Counted from the first letter of the stretch, positions 8,682 to 17,969 are shown. The stretch: DNA of 64,000 nt from Vibrio barjaei (GCF_001639065.2 NZ_LQXO02000036.1:41366-105365); one strand, 5' to 3'. Made by a program: numbers and translations. The notes: generated by a model from the sequence alone, not told the origin.

Positions 8682-8701
8682 ATCCTCACATCCGTGAGGA
8701 T
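8682..8701 (-). terminator. Hairpin downstream of the flgB-flgL operon
   Basis: A perfect stem, ATCCTCAC-ATCC-GTGAGGAT, sits about 30 bp after the stop of the last minus-strand gene (8732). There is no clear T-run on the minus strand, so this is a candidate 3' end for the flg transcript. Confidence 0.45.
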
Positions 8702-8731
8702 AATGATTTGTTTCCGAGGTTTTCGAAGGGA

Positions 8732-9769
8732 TTATTTAAGCAACGCAACTACAGTATGACGACGAACATTCGCTTGAGCGTTGAGAGCTTTAAATGTAGT
8801 GGTGAAGTCTTGAGAGAGCTGAGTGAAGTCATTGAGCTTTTGGGAAACTTGTTCTGAAGATGGCACATTAGACTGGCTTTGAATGCGCGTCATTTGGGTA
8901 TTCAATTGAGATTGAAATTGTCTGGCTTCATTTAAGCTTACTTGTGCTTGCTGTAAATGTTGATTGACCTTAGCAATGGACTGCTTGATGCCATCTCGAG
9001 ACGTTAAATCGAATTTTAGCTCCGCCATGCCATCAGGCTCTGCCTGAATATTGAATGCGTTCGCTTGTCCGGCAGGGAAACGGTGTCCTTGCCCAGTAAC
9101 CAACACTTGTTGCTGCATGGCCGCATATGCGGATTCATGAACATCAAATAAAATGCTGCCATCCTGCGATAAAGAGGCACGCATGCCCATGGGAATTAAG
9201 CTGCGATCGAGCTGTTTCACGGTTCGAACACCGTCAGATTGGCCATCAAACTGCAGCACAACCGAACCACCACTTGGGAAATCAAGTCGAACTTGCTCGG
9301 CTCTTTCGCTCATGCGATGGACATTGAGTCCTGGAATAGAGAAACGGCGCACATCGGCGGTATCGAGCTTAAGGTTCAGCTCATTATCCACCACTCGCTT
9401 GCCATCAAACCGCGCTTGATTCAATGTCGCCTCAATCGTGGCTTTAGAGCGCGCCAACGAATCAGGCATGGTATTGTTAACACCATGCGAAAGCGCTTGG
9501 GTCAGTTGGCGTTTAGCTTGGGTGAGCTCTTTACCGACACCTTGCAGTGCCTTAGTGGCAATCTGCACTGAAGTAGCGTGTTGCTGACCTTGTGTCAGCA
9601 ACACGCCTGAAAGTGAATAAGCTGACGTAATGTCAGCTTGAGGTCTTAGCAGGCGCTTTGACAGTGAGGTACTGGTATCAGTGGACGCTTGTGAGGGCGC
9701 GATGCTGGCCGCTTCTTGTCCTGTTAGCTTGATACTACGCGGTCTAACTTCAACCGTACTTACTGCCAT
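8732..9769 (-). CDS. Divergent flagellin-like protein at the end of the flg operon
   Basis: 345 aa, no signal peptide. It resembles a flagellin or hook-associated protein. The N-terminal helical part has 'QIATKALQGVGKELTQAKRQLTQAL' and 'TLNQARFDGKRVVD', where flagellins have an N/T-F-NG-K..L motif. A beta-rich centre (about residues 130-255) carries 'VRLDFPSGGSVVLQFDG'. The C-terminal helix runs 'ALNAQANVRRHTVVALLK', similar to the flagellin end '...LSLLR'. It lies 31 bp after flgL and is the last gene of the operon. It could be a minor filament, junction or hook-associated component. Family membership is by eye only; the exact role is unknown. Confidence 0.6.
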   Translation of the reverse strand: MAVSTVEVRPRSIKLTGQEAASIAPSQASTDTSTSLSKRLLRPQADITSAYSLSGVLLTQGQQHATSVQIATKALQGVGKELTQAKRQLTQALSHGVNNTMPDSLARSKATIEATLNQARFDGKRVVDNELNLKLDTADVRRFSIPGLNVHRMSERAEQVRLDFPSGGSVVLQFDGQSDGVRTVKQLDRSLIPMGMRASLSQDGSILFDVHESAYAAMQQQVLVTGQGHRFPAGQANAFNIQAEPDGMAELKFDLTSRDGIKQSIAKVNQHLQQAQVSLNEARQFQSQLNTQMTRIQSQSNVPSSEQVSQKLNDFTQLSQDFTTTFKALNAQANVRRHTVVALLK

Positions 9770-9800
9770 AACACCTTTCCTTGTTACCTAATTCTTAGAC

Positions 9801-10700
9801 CTAAATACGGTCGAAAAGCGAGAGATCGTTAATTTTTACATAGCTGGCTTGAGTCGCTTGTAATGCCGCCATGTAGTTGCTGAGACGAACAGATGCTTCG
9901 CCGTAATCCAACGCAGAAATATCACTGGTCACTTTATCAACGAATAACTTGTTTTCACCGTGTGCGCCATCCATCAAATCAAGGTTATTGTGTCGACCAC
10001 CAATCTCTGTCATCGCCCCAAGCACGTTACCCAAGGTATCATCTATGGCGTTCAGGCTAGCATCAACTTCAGCTTGGAAATTTGGACTCGGGTTCTTAAA
10101 TTCGACAATCAACGCGTCGATTTGATTAAGTACGTTGTTTCCTCCGCCAAGCTCAAGAATATCCTTGGCCGTCATGTTCGACTCCATGGTGACACCTTTC
10201 GCAACCGTCACCACTCGCTTATCGCTGTTACCATCGACGACATAACCTGCCCCAGAGTTTGATAGTGCTGGCGTATCAGTTTTGGTGCCCGAGAACAAAT
10301 AGTGCCCTTCTTCATCCTGAGCATTAAACGAAGACTCGATGGAATCACGCAGACTTTCCAGCTCGGTGATCATGCCGTCGCGGTCTTCGTCCGTCAGCGT
10401 GCCATTGGAACCCCACAGCACCAATTCGCGCATACTTTTTAGGCTCTCATTAACCGAATCGAGATAAACCTCTTGGCTTGATAGCGTGGTTTTCACATTG
10501 GCGATGTTGCGTTGATATTGATTAATCGCGCTGCCTTCACGGTCGAGGTTCAACAACTGAATCGAAGCCATTGGGTCGTCAGACAATTTAGTCAGCCGAT
10601 CACCCGTCGCCATTTGTTGTAGCACTTTGCCAAGCCCAGCATTATTGGTCTGCAAGCTTTGCAGCATCATCTGGCTAAATTGAGTATCACTGATTCTCAT
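9801..10700 (-). CDS. flgL: Lateral hook-filament junction protein FlgL (HAP3)
   Basis: This joins hook and filament together with FlgK; 299 aa. It opens with 'MRISDTQFSQMMLQSLQ' and has the FlgL/flagellin N-terminal coiled region 'VLQQMATGDRLTKLSDDP'. A central 'EEGHYLFSGTKTDTPAL' matches the FlgL 'YLFSGT' signature, and the C-terminal helix ends 'QASYVKINDLSLFDRI'. It is 9 bp downstream of flgK. Confidence 0.93.
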   Translation of the reverse strand: MRISDTQFSQMMLQSLQTNNAGLGKVLQQMATGDRLTKLSDDPMASIQLLNLDREGSAINQYQRNIANVKTTLSSQEVYLDSVNESLKSMRELVLWGSNGTLTDEDRDGMITELESLRDSIESSFNAQDEEGHYLFSGTKTDTPALSNSGAGYVVDGNSDKRVVTVAKGVTMESNMTAKDILELGGGNNVLNQIDALIVEFKNPSPNFQAEVDASLNAIDDTLGNVLGAMTEIGGRHNNLDLMDGAHGENKLFVDKVTSDISALDYGEASVRLSNYMAALQATQASYVKINDLSLFDRI

Positions 10701-10709
10701 ACTAACTCC

Positions 10710-12083
10710 TTAAAATAACTGCAAAACGGAATCAAACAGTTGGTTAGCTGTGCTGATCACCTTCATATTGGCATTGTGCGCATTAGCAAAGGTCATTAGG
10801 TTTGCGGCTTCTTCATCACTGTTGACGGCACTGACGTTATCGCGCGCTGCCACCGACTGTTCAAACATTGACTGTTTCGCTTGGTAATCTGATTCCGCTT
10901 GGCGAGCTTTGATTGCCGTTTCGCCGACCATCGCAGTAAACGCGTCATTCAGCGATAGGGAACCAAAGCCAGTGATGGTCACTGGTTTATTACTGATGGC
11001 AATCAAGTCTTTGAGGTTATCACTGTTACCTGGGTTGCCATCGCTCGAAAACGCTAACTCATCTGCCTTAATGTCGGTGATGGTTAAGCTGGCTGCTGGG
11101 TTCGCTGGGTCGTAGCTAAATAGGGCCTTACCCGCATTGCCATTAAGGTCCTGACCAGCCGCCAAGACCGCATTCATTTCATCCGCTAAACTACGCGCCA
11201 TATCATCGATGGCATCTTGATAAGGTTTGAGTACGTCCACTTGATAGTCATGAAGTGAGCCTAACTTACCACCAAGATCTCCTTTAGCGGCAAAGGTTTG
11301 GTTACCAAACTCAATATGGATGTCGGCAAGATAGGGATCGCTTGGGTCAGGAATCGCCTTAATCACACTGGCATCGCTGCCCATTACCAAGGGCTGCCCT
11401 GAAGCCAATGAGACTTGAATACTGCCATCCGCTTGATCGGTGGTCTTCACTTCCATCACTTTGGAAAGCTCTCCGACAAGCGCGTCACGCGTGTCCATCA
11501 ACTGCGCAGGGTTACCGCCCGTACCTTGCATTTCGACAATTTGCTTATTCACTTCCGCGATATTGGACATCAAGCTGTTTGCATGAGAAATAGCGGCGTT
11601 ACGCTGGTCATGTACATCTTTATGTTGATTGTGCAGCGATTCGGTCAATGTATTGAAGCGGCGAGCTAAGGCCTCTGACTCATTAATCACCTGTTGACGC
11701 AGTGGGGTTGATTCCGGCTTTGTCGTCGCATCGTTTAGAGCTGCAAACAGAGAATCTAAGCCCGCCGACAAGCTAAACCCATCAGCCCCTAACATGTTTT
11801 CCAACTGACTCATGGCGCTGGTATAACCCGACGCATAGTTAGCGGCACTGGCCGTTGACCACGTTTGCTTCACCAAATATTGATCGGTCACTCGGCGAAT
11901 ACTGGTCACTTCCACCCCCATACCTGGGCTGGTTTTATCGTATTTCCCCCCAGCCAACGACGCCATCACCGCTTGCTGACGGCTGTATCCCGGCGTATTA
12001 ATATTGGCGACGTTTTGAGCGGTCACATCCAATGCCACTCGGTTGGCATTCATGCCTGAAAGCGCAATATTGACGAGGTTCAT
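10710..12083 (-). CDS. flgK: Lateral hook-associated protein FlgK (HAP1)
   Basis: This is the first hook-filament junction zone protein; 457 aa. The N-terminus has the rod/hook/HAP signature 'NIALSGMNANRVALDVTAQNVANINTPGYSRQ' (split motif: N...NIANxNTPGYSRQ). The long coiled stretch '...HNQHKDVHDQRNAAISHANSL' follows. The C-terminal part 'VNSDEEAANLMTFANAHNANMKVISTANQLFDSVLQLF' contains the conserved 'N.DEEAANL' motif. It lies 2 bp after flgJ. Confidence 0.94.
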   Translation of the reverse strand: MNLVNIALSGMNANRVALDVTAQNVANINTPGYSRQQAVMASLAGGKYDKTSPGMGVEVTSIRRVTDQYLVKQTWSTASAANYASGYTSAMSQLENMLGADGFSLSAGLDSLFAALNDATTKPESTPLRQQVINESEALARRFNTLTESLHNQHKDVHDQRNAAISHANSLMSNIAEVNKQIVEMQGTGGNPAQLMDTRDALVGELSKVMEVKTTDQADGSIQVSLASGQPLVMGSDASVIKAIPDPSDPYLADIHIEFGNQTFAAKGDLGGKLGSLHDYQVDVLKPYQDAIDDMARSLADEMNAVLAAGQDLNGNAGKALFSYDPANPAASLTITDIKADELAFSSDGNPGNSDNLKDLIAISNKPVTITGFGSLSLNDAFTAMVGETAIKARQAESDYQAKQSMFEQSVAARDNVSAVNSDEEAANLMTFANAHNANMKVISTANQLFDSVLQLF

Positions 12084-12085
12084 AA

Positions 12086-12640
12086 CTAGAGCTCCGTTGT
12101 TCTAATAAGAGGCTGAGAAAACGCCATGGTCGTGGCCGCCTCGCTTGGGGACTGAATAGAGAGGGCGACGGAATGGTCGATGCCATTAATCACATCGTCA
12201 CTATGAAGCGAAGCTGTTGTGCTAACCTGTGAACTTGCTTCCATATCGTTAGCCGAACCTAGGGTACGCGTTAAACTAGGGTCGAACTGCACCTCGAGAT
12301 TCGATGCCGACGCTTGAGTAGGACTCAGCTGTTTCACCAGCATATCGGCAATGCCAGAATTCTGCTTTTTGGAAAGTTCGATCGCCAATTGTCCGTCATG
12401 CATATCCCGAAACACACCATGTTGTTGCGAAGAGAATGGGCTATCTTCATCTGCCAGTACGTCACTACTGCTGCGCATTTGGCGCAGTACCATCTGCAAG
12501 AACATGGCTTCGAACTGCCCAGCGACTTCTTTTAATGCGCCTTGATCATCGGCACTGTGTTTAATGTTGGTCAGAGCGGCATTGTCGTGATAGAGCATGC
12601 TATTAATTCTCGTGCTGTCATTCATCGCGTCGATTTTCAT
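12086..12640 (-). CDS. flgJ: Rod-binding protein FlgJ lacking the muramidase domain
   Basis: 184 aa. Only the N-terminal rod-cap domain is present: 'LKEVAGQFEAMFLQMVLRQMR', 'GVFRDMHDGQLAIELSKKQ' and 'GIADMLVKQL' (about residues 38-108). The rest is a Ser/Thr-rich tail. Full-length enteric FlgJ (about 310 aa) adds a C-terminal glucosaminidase that opens peptidoglycan for the rod; it is absent here. A separate lytic transglycosylase is encoded after flgN at 25779. The start is the ATG at 12640 after AGGAG; a GTG one codon earlier is possible. flgI is 9 bp upstream. Confidence 0.9.
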   Translation of the reverse strand: MKIDAMNDSTRINSMLYHDNAALTNIKHSADDQGALKEVAGQFEAMFLQMVLRQMRSSSDVLADEDSPFSSQQHGVFRDMHDGQLAIELSKKQNSGIADMLVKQLSPTQASASNLEVQFDPSLTRTLGSANDMEASSQVSTTASLHSDDVINGIDHSVALSIQSPSEAATTMAFSQPLIRTTEL

Positions 12641-12649
12641 CACACTCTC

Positions 12650-13771
12650 CTAGATCACTACTAACTCGGCATTGAGCGCACCTGCTTCATGCAAGGCTTG
12701 TAGAATGGACATCAAATCGGTTGGGGTTGCCCCTAAACTGTTGACAGCATTCACGATGGTGTTGAGCTCCGTGCCTTCGGGCCAAATCACCATTTGCGCT
12801 TGGTCCTCACTGATATCAATTTTCGATTGATCGACCACAACCGTATCGCCGTCAGCGAAAGCATTCGGTTGACTCACTTGTTGAGACTCAGTAATCGATA
12901 CCGTTAGATTGCCATGACTCACCGCGGCTTCCGTCACCTTAACGTTTTGGCCGACGACAACTGTACCGGTACGCGAGTTAAAGACGATTCGAGCAGGTTT
13001 ACGTCCCTCTACTACACTCATTTCTTCTAGCATCGACATCATGGTCACACGCTGCTGAGTGTCTTTCGGCGCACGCATATCGACGCGCACTTTGTTAATC
13101 GCTATCGCCACATCTGGACCAAACGTACCATTGATTTCACGAGCGATATTTTTTGCCGTGGTGAAGCTGGCTTTACGCAGGTTCAACGTGATTTGAGAGC
13201 GAGAGTTAAAGTCCGACGGGATCTCACGTTCCAAAGTGGCGCCATTAGGCACTCGTCCCGCAGTGGGAGTATTCACAGCAATTTTAGAACCGCTGCGTCC
13301 TTCCGCAGACACACCACCAACCACCACATTGCCCTGGGCGACTGCGTAGACTTCACCATCCACACCTCGCAATGGCGTTAAGAGTAACGTGCCTCCACGT
13401 AAACTTTTGGCATCACCAATTGACGAGACCACTATATCCAACATTTGGCCAGGGCCTGCCATCGGATCCACCGAAGCCGTGACACTCACCGAAGCGACGT
13501 TACGCAATTTTGGATTCGCATCATCACCGATTTGTACCCCAAATTGGCGCAGCATATTGGTGATAGACTGAGCGGTAAACTTCACTTGGTTGCGGTCACC
13601 TTGGCCGTCGAGACCCACAACCAAACCATAACCAACAAGCTGGTTAGTACGCACGCCCTGTACGTCCACCAGATCCATAATTGGGATTTCCACCTCGGCT
13701 CTGGCTGATGACATCATACCGAGAGAAAATGCCAGTAGAATTGAAGTAAAGAAATAGCGTTGTTGAGTCAT
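12650..13771 (-). CDS. flgI: Flagellar P-ring protein FlgI
   Basis: This is the periplasmic P-ring subunit around the rod; 373 aa, normal length. A cleavable signal peptide ends 'GMMSSARA', followed by the mature start 'EVEIPIMDLVDVQGVR'. Conserved FlgI segments include 'NQLVGYGLVVGLDGQGD', 'KLRNVASVSVTA', 'PLRGVDGEVYAVAQGN' and 'ILQALHEAGALNAELVVI' at the end. The ATG at 13771 overlaps the flgH stop (TAATG), favouring it over an upstream in-frame ATG at 13786. Confidence 0.95.
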   Translation of the reverse strand: MTQQRYFFTSILLAFSLGMMSSARAEVEIPIMDLVDVQGVRTNQLVGYGLVVGLDGQGDRNQVKFTAQSITNMLRQFGVQIGDDANPKLRNVASVSVTASVDPMAGPGQMLDIVVSSIGDAKSLRGGTLLLTPLRGVDGEVYAVAQGNVVVGGVSAEGRSGSKIAVNTPTAGRVPNGATLEREIPSDFNSRSQITLNLRKASFTTAKNIAREINGTFGPDVAIAINKVRVDMRAPKDTQQRVTMMSMLEEMSVVEGRKPARIVFNSRTGTVVVGQNVKVTEAAVSHGNLTVSITESQQVSQPNAFADGDTVVVDQSKIDISEDQAQMVIWPEGTELNTIVNAVNSLGATPTDLMSILQALHEAGALNAELVVI

Positions 13772-14445
13772 TAGAACGGCATCCATGGGCTGGTGAAGAA
13801 CTGAGTGAGCCAGCCAGCAGAGTTGCTGTCAGCTAAAGCACCACGTCCAGAGTAGGTGATACGCGCATCCCCTATCCGATGGGAAAACACTTGGTTGTAA
13901 CGGTCCACGTCGTCGGCACGAATAATGCCGGTGACGCGAATAAATTCATCGCCTTGGTTAAGACGAATCCATTTCTCACCACTAATTTTAAGTACGCCAT
14001 TGGGCATCACTTCATGTACCGTGACCGTAATAGCACCTTCTAACTTATTACCTTGGGAGCTAGCGGCACTGCCATCAAAAGCCCGACTGCCATTAAGGCC
14101 CACCGCCGTCTCGTCAAACGTGTTTCCACCAACGGTTGCCGCACCAAAATCCACTTTAGACGTCTTGCCGAATTTGGTATCCGCTTTCTTGCTCGATTGC
14201 GTTTCTTCCACCAGCAAAATCGTCAGAACATCACCCACTCGGTACGCTCGACGGTCTTGGAATAAGGTTAAGTTATATTGGTGGCGATAGAGGCTTCCTC
14301 CCGTTGCTTGTGGCAGCGCGTAATTGAGCTCAGGCGGCGCATACTTTTGTTCATCCGGCTCTGGCGGTACAAACTCTGGTCGAGCTGCACAGCCAGTAAG
14401 CACGAGTAGCCCAATTACCACTCCCCAGCGAGAAAGCCATTTCAT
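13771..14445 (-). CDS. flgH: Flagellar L-ring lipoprotein FlgH
   Basis: This is the outer-membrane L-ring subunit; 224 aa. The signal peptide ends in the lipobox 'LLVLTGC', so Cys17 (counted from the chosen ATG) is the lipidated residue. The FlgH core includes 'GSLYRHQYNLTLFQDRRAYRVGD', 'VLTILLVEETQSSKKADT' and 'NGVLKISGEKWIRLNQGDEFIRVTG' (motif split). The ATG at 14445 has AAGGG nine bases upstream; a TTG at 14475 lacks a site. It couples to flgI by a one-base overlap. Confidence 0.94.
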   Translation of the reverse strand: MKWLSRWGVVIGLLVLTGCAARPEFVPPEPDEQKYAPPELNYALPQATGGSLYRHQYNLTLFQDRRAYRVGDVLTILLVEETQSSKKADTKFGKTSKVDFGAATVGGNTFDETAVGLNGSRAFDGSAASSQGNKLEGAITVTVHEVMPNGVLKISGEKWIRLNQGDEFIRVTGIIRADDVDRYNQVFSHRIGDARITYSGRGALADSNSAGWLTQFFTSPWMPF

Positions 14446-14485
14446 ACCACTTATCCCTTTTCCGTTAATTCCCAACTTTACTGAC

Positions 14486-15271
14486 CTACACCGCTTGTGC
14501 GACGAACTTCAGCATGTCATCGGCAGCCGAGACTACCTTGGCGTTCATTTCATAAGCACGTTGGGTGGTGATCATATCGACCATCTCTTCAACTACTTGC
14601 ACGTTTGAGCCTTCTAATGCGCCTTGCTTGATACTGCCCGCCCCTTCTTCACCAGCAATCAGCTCTTCCGCTTGTCCACTGGCTTCGGTCTCTTTAAACA
14701 AGTTACCACCAATGGCCTCTAGGCCGGCGGGGTTAACAAATTTCGCTAGGGTGATTTGTCCTAGATCCTGTGGTGCAGGACCGTCAGCCGTGGTCGCCGT
14801 CACCGTGCCATCCACACCAACAGAGAGTGTCAAAGCGTTATCGGGAATCTGAATTTGTGGCTCCAATGGCAAACCTTGGCTGTTTACCATCAGACCTTCT
14901 GAGTTGACATGGAACTGACCATTTCGGGTATACATGATCTGGCCATCAGAGTTTTCAATTTGGAAAAAGCCTTGTCCCATCACAGCAAGGTCTAGATCTT
15001 GACCCGTATTTTGCGCACTGCCTTGAGTAAAGACTTTTTGAGTGCCCACAACTCGCACACCACTACCCAACTGAACCCCAGTTGGCAGTTGGTTCACTTG
15101 GTCGACTTGCGCGCCTGGCTGGCGCTGAATGCTATAAAACAAGTCTTCAAACACCACTCGATCGCGTTTGAAACCTACGGTATTTACGTTGGCAAGGTTA
15201 TTGGAAATCGCCGTCATTTTTGTATCTTGGGCGGCCATCCCTGTTTTACTGACCCATAATGCTGAATGCAT
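14486..15271 (-). CDS. flgG: Distal rod protein FlgG
   Basis: 261 aa, typical length. It forms the distal rod that crosses the periplasm. The N-terminal signature 'KMTAISNNLANVNTVGFKRDR' and the C-terminal 'ALEGSNVQVVEEMVDMITTQRAYEMNAK' are the standard FlgG halves of the rod/hook fold. It lies between flgF and flgH in standard order, 23 bp from flgF. Confidence 0.95.
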   Translation of the reverse strand: MHSALWVSKTGMAAQDTKMTAISNNLANVNTVGFKRDRVVFEDLFYSIQRQPGAQVDQVNQLPTGVQLGSGVRVVGTQKVFTQGSAQNTGQDLDLAVMGQGFFQIENSDGQIMYTRNGQFHVNSEGLMVNSQGLPLEPQIQIPDNALTLSVGVDGTVTATTADGPAPQDLGQITLAKFVNPAGLEAIGGNLFKETEASGQAEELIAGEEGAGSIKQGALEGSNVQVVEEMVDMITTQRAYEMNAKVVSAADDMLKFVAQAV

Positions 15272-15294
15272 GGTTTACTCCTTGGCGCGAGCGA

Positions 15295-16026
15295 TTAGCT
15301 CGCGCTCATTAATTTGTTGCCGGATTGCGCAAGGGTTTCCGCTGTTTTCATCATGCGGATTTGCATCTCAAAGTTTCTGGTAAGTGACATAACGCTAAGC
15401 AGCTCATCAATGGCTGACACGTTACTGCCTTCGATATGTTCAGGGGCGAGGTTTACCGTTGGATCAGCAGCAAAAGGTTGACCATCAAGGCTATGCAGCA
15501 AGCTATCGCTTTCCTTTTGCAGTTGATTCATATCCGGTTTGACCAACTTCAATGTGCCCACTTCCACTTCGGCACCACCACCTGGAGGAATCACCGAAAC
15601 ACGACCACGTTCACTGATCTCTACCTTTTGGAACTCAGGCAGCACCATCGGGCCATTATCACCAACCACGGCAAAACCATTGATGCTCATCGCACCCAGT
15701 TCATCGACTTTGATGTTACCGGCACGAGTGTATGCCTCATTGCCGGTAGGGGTTTGTACACTGATATAGCCTTCGCCCATGATGGCAATGTCTAGCGCTC
15801 GACCCGTTTTCACCACATCGCCAGCATCAAAGCGTGTCGCAGCCGAGTTGGTGACCACCATAGTGCGGCCATCAAAACCAGAACCTTGTAGGGGAATGCT
15901 TTTAACGCGTTCCATATCGGCGCGAAAACCTGCAGTGTCCGCGTTCGATAAGTTGTTGGAGCGAACGTGTTGCGCTTTGAGTACTCGGCTCGCCCCTGTG
16001 GTTGCTGTGAATAACAAGCTATCCAT
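15295..16026 (-). CDS. flgF: Proximal rod protein FlgF
   Basis: 243 aa. It has the rod family N-terminus 'HVRSNNLSNADTAGFRADMER' and C-terminus 'IEGSNVSAIDELLSVMSLTRNFEMQIR'. The middle segment 'ALDIAIMGEGYISVQTPTGNEAYTRAG' is the FlgE/F/G central motif. The N-terminus 'MDSLLFTATTGASRVLKAQ' matches FlgF rather than FlgG. It sits 10 bp after flgE. Confidence 0.93.
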   Translation of the reverse strand: MDSLLFTATTGASRVLKAQHVRSNNLSNADTAGFRADMERVKSIPLQGSGFDGRTMVVTNSAATRFDAGDVVKTGRALDIAIMGEGYISVQTPTGNEAYTRAGNIKVDELGAMSINGFAVVGDNGPMVLPEFQKVEISERGRVSVIPPGGGAEVEVGTLKLVKPDMNQLQKESDSLLHSLDGQPFAADPTVNLAPEHIEGSNVSAIDELLSVMSLTRNFEMQIRMMKTAETLAQSGNKLMSAS

Positions 16027-16036
16027 GCTCTACACC

Positions 16037-17233
16037 TTATACTGCGTTAAACAGAGCTTGAGTGAGCTTGTCAGAGGTTGAGATGGTTTTGGCGTTAGCT
16101 TGATAGTTGCGCTGTGCTGTCATCAAGTTCACCAACTCTGAGGTCAGGTCAACGTTCGAGCCTTCTAATGCACCCGGTGTCAGGTCACCTAACACACCAG
16201 AGCCCGGAGTACCCATAACAGGTGCCCCTGAGCCATAGCTTTGAGTCCATGCGGTACCATTGGTTTTTGCAAGCCCCTGAGGATTAGCAAAGTTGGCTAA
16301 CACCACTTGTCCTTGCAACTGAGATTGACCATTAGTGTAGGTCGCAAACACCATACCGTTATCTTCAACGCGCACGCCTGCTAATTCACCTGAGGTGTAA
16401 CCGTTGGGATTGTTGGTACTCACACCAAATGCCGCGCCAAACTGAGTGCTGCCTTCAAGGCTAATATCGATGCTCATGGCATTCGCACCTGCCGCAGGGA
16501 ACGCAACGTTAAAACTGCCCGTTGGTGAGGCTAGTGTGCCATCCGGATTGAAGGTAACCGGAACCGTTTGTGCTGGCGTGCTGCCACCGTCAACCTGAAC
16601 ATTCACTTCCCAAGTATTGTCTGCAGTCTTAGTGAAGTACTGAGTCACCGTATGAGAGTTGCCTAAGGAGTCGTAAACTTTGGAAGTATAAGACGAGTTG
16701 AAAGAACTTGGGTCTGCTGGGTCAAATGGGTTCACCGTTTGATCGACCACTTTTGAGCTGGCGTCAAAGTTAGCCACAAAGTCCAATTTATCAGTCGCTT
16801 GTGCTGCTAGTGATGAAGTACTGATCTTCAAATCACCCACTGAACCCGTCAGTAGATTATTGTTGCTATCAACACCATAACCTTGCAGTTTCGCCCCCGT
16901 ATTACCGACCACATAGTTGTCTTTATCGGTACCAAATACGCCCGCACGGGTATACAGCGTTTGCCCCATGTGGTCTTTAGTGACGAAGAAGCCATTACCA
17001 TTGATGGCCAAGTCCATTGCACGACCTGTTCCAGAAACCGAACCGTTCTTATCAAAGTTTTGCGAGATGGATGCGACTTCTACCCCTCCGGCTTGCATAC
17101 CGTTATACACCGCAGAGAATTCTGTACGCGCTTCTTTAAAACCGTAAGTCGATGCGTTAGCAATATTGTGGCTAATGGTATTAAGCTGAGTGTTAGTAGC
17201 GTCCAAGCCACTTAATGCGATATCAAAGCTCAT
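16037..17233 (-). CDS. flgE: Flagellar hook protein FlgE
   Basis: 398 aa. This is the subunit of the flexible hook. The N-terminus 'MSFDIALSGLDATNTQLNTISHNIANASTYGFKE' (split motif), central 'RAMDLAINGNGFFVTKDHMG' and C-terminal 'ALEGSNVDLTSELVNLMTAQRNYQANAKTISTSDK' are textbook. The surface-exposed middle (about residues 150-300) is low in conservation and rich in Ser, Thr and Asn. flgD lies 58 bp upstream. Confidence 0.95.
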   Translation of the reverse strand: MSFDIALSGLDATNTQLNTISHNIANASTYGFKEARTEFSAVYNGMQAGGVEVASISQNFDKNGSVSGTGRAMDLAINGNGFFVTKDHMGQTLYTRAGVFGTDKDNYVVGNTGAKLQGYGVDSNNNLLTGSVGDLKISTSSLAAQATDKLDFVANFDASSKVVDQTVNPFDPADPSSFNSSYTSKVYDSLGNSHTVTQYFTKTADNTWEVNVQVDGGSTPAQTVPVTFNPDGTLASPTGSFNVAFPAAGANAMSIDISLEGSTQFGAAFGVSTNNPNGYTSGELAGVRVEDNGMVFATYTNGQSQLQGQVVLANFANPQGLAKTNGTAWTQSYGSGAPVMGTPGSGVLGDLTPGALEGSNVDLTSELVNLMTAQRNYQANAKTISTSDKLTQALFNAV

Positions 17234-17291
17234 AATGTCCTCTAATTCTGATAATGTGTCTCAGCACGTTGTTGTGCGATGAGCGTAGGCG

Positions 17292-17969
17292 CTAGGCACC
17301 AAACTGACTGATTTGATAGAAAGGCACGTTGCCAACACCAGCGATATTCACCATGGCTGCGCCTCCGTTACTTGGAATTCGTACTTGCTTCACTTCACCG
17401 GCAAGCAATAAATTAGGATCCGCTTGACCCTCTTGAACCTCTACCGATAGCGAGTACTTACCGGGTTTAAGACCCAACTCTTCAGGGTTGATGGAAAAGT
17501 CCACGTCTCCCGCAGGATGCGCGCCAAGCGGCACTTTGGTTTTCTGACCGAACTCGTCTTCTACCACTAAGGTCACTTGATTGGATGAATGCGCCAGCTC
17601 AACGCGGCCGTTTTGTACCCCGTCCGATAGCTCCACTTCATTACCACTGACATACACGGTTTGCCCCACCAGCCCTGCGGTTGAAAGCACTTGCATGTTA
17701 TCCAACAGCACCATGCTGTTTTGCATCAGCATCGACATGTTCTCGGTACTTTGTACCTGAGAGAACTGTGCCAATTGGCTGACATACTCAGTGCCGTCTA
17801 ACGGGTTCAGTGGGTCTTGGTTTTGAATCTGCGCCACCATCAAGGTGATAAACTCATTTTGCAGTGATGTTGCGCTGTTCATATCTTGTGGGTTGGCAGC
17901 GATACCAGCATTACTTTGACTCGGAGCCGGCGTGTCCGTATCCAGAGCGGTAAATTGCGCGATACTCAT
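17292..17969 (-). CDS. flgD: Hook capping/scaffold protein FlgD
   Basis: 225 aa. It is the temporary cap that guides hook assembly. The conserved N-terminal region 'LQNEFITLMVAQIQNQDPLNPLDGTEYVSQLAQFSQVQ' (split) is diagnostic. The C-terminal half is an Ig/tudor-like beta domain, with 'EELGLKPGKYSLSVEVQ'. The start ATG overlaps the flgC stop by one base (TAATG). Confidence 0.94.
   Translation of the reverse strand: MSIAQFTALDTDTPAPSQSNAGIAANPQDMNSATSLQNEFITLMVAQIQNQDPLNPLDGTEYVSQLAQFSQVQSTENMSMLMQNSMVLLDNMQVLSTAGLVGQTVYVSGNEVELSDGVQNGRVELAHSSNQVTLVVEDEFGQKTKVPLGAHPAGDVDFSINPEELGLKPGKYSLSVEVQEGQADPNLLLAGEVKQVRIPSNGGAAMVNIAGVGNVPFYQISQFGA

Noticed and set aside
8651..8857. Short plus-strand open frame over the end of the flagellin-like gene
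   Set aside because: It overlaps the coding end of the minus-strand gene at 8732 and contains the hairpin; no protein features.
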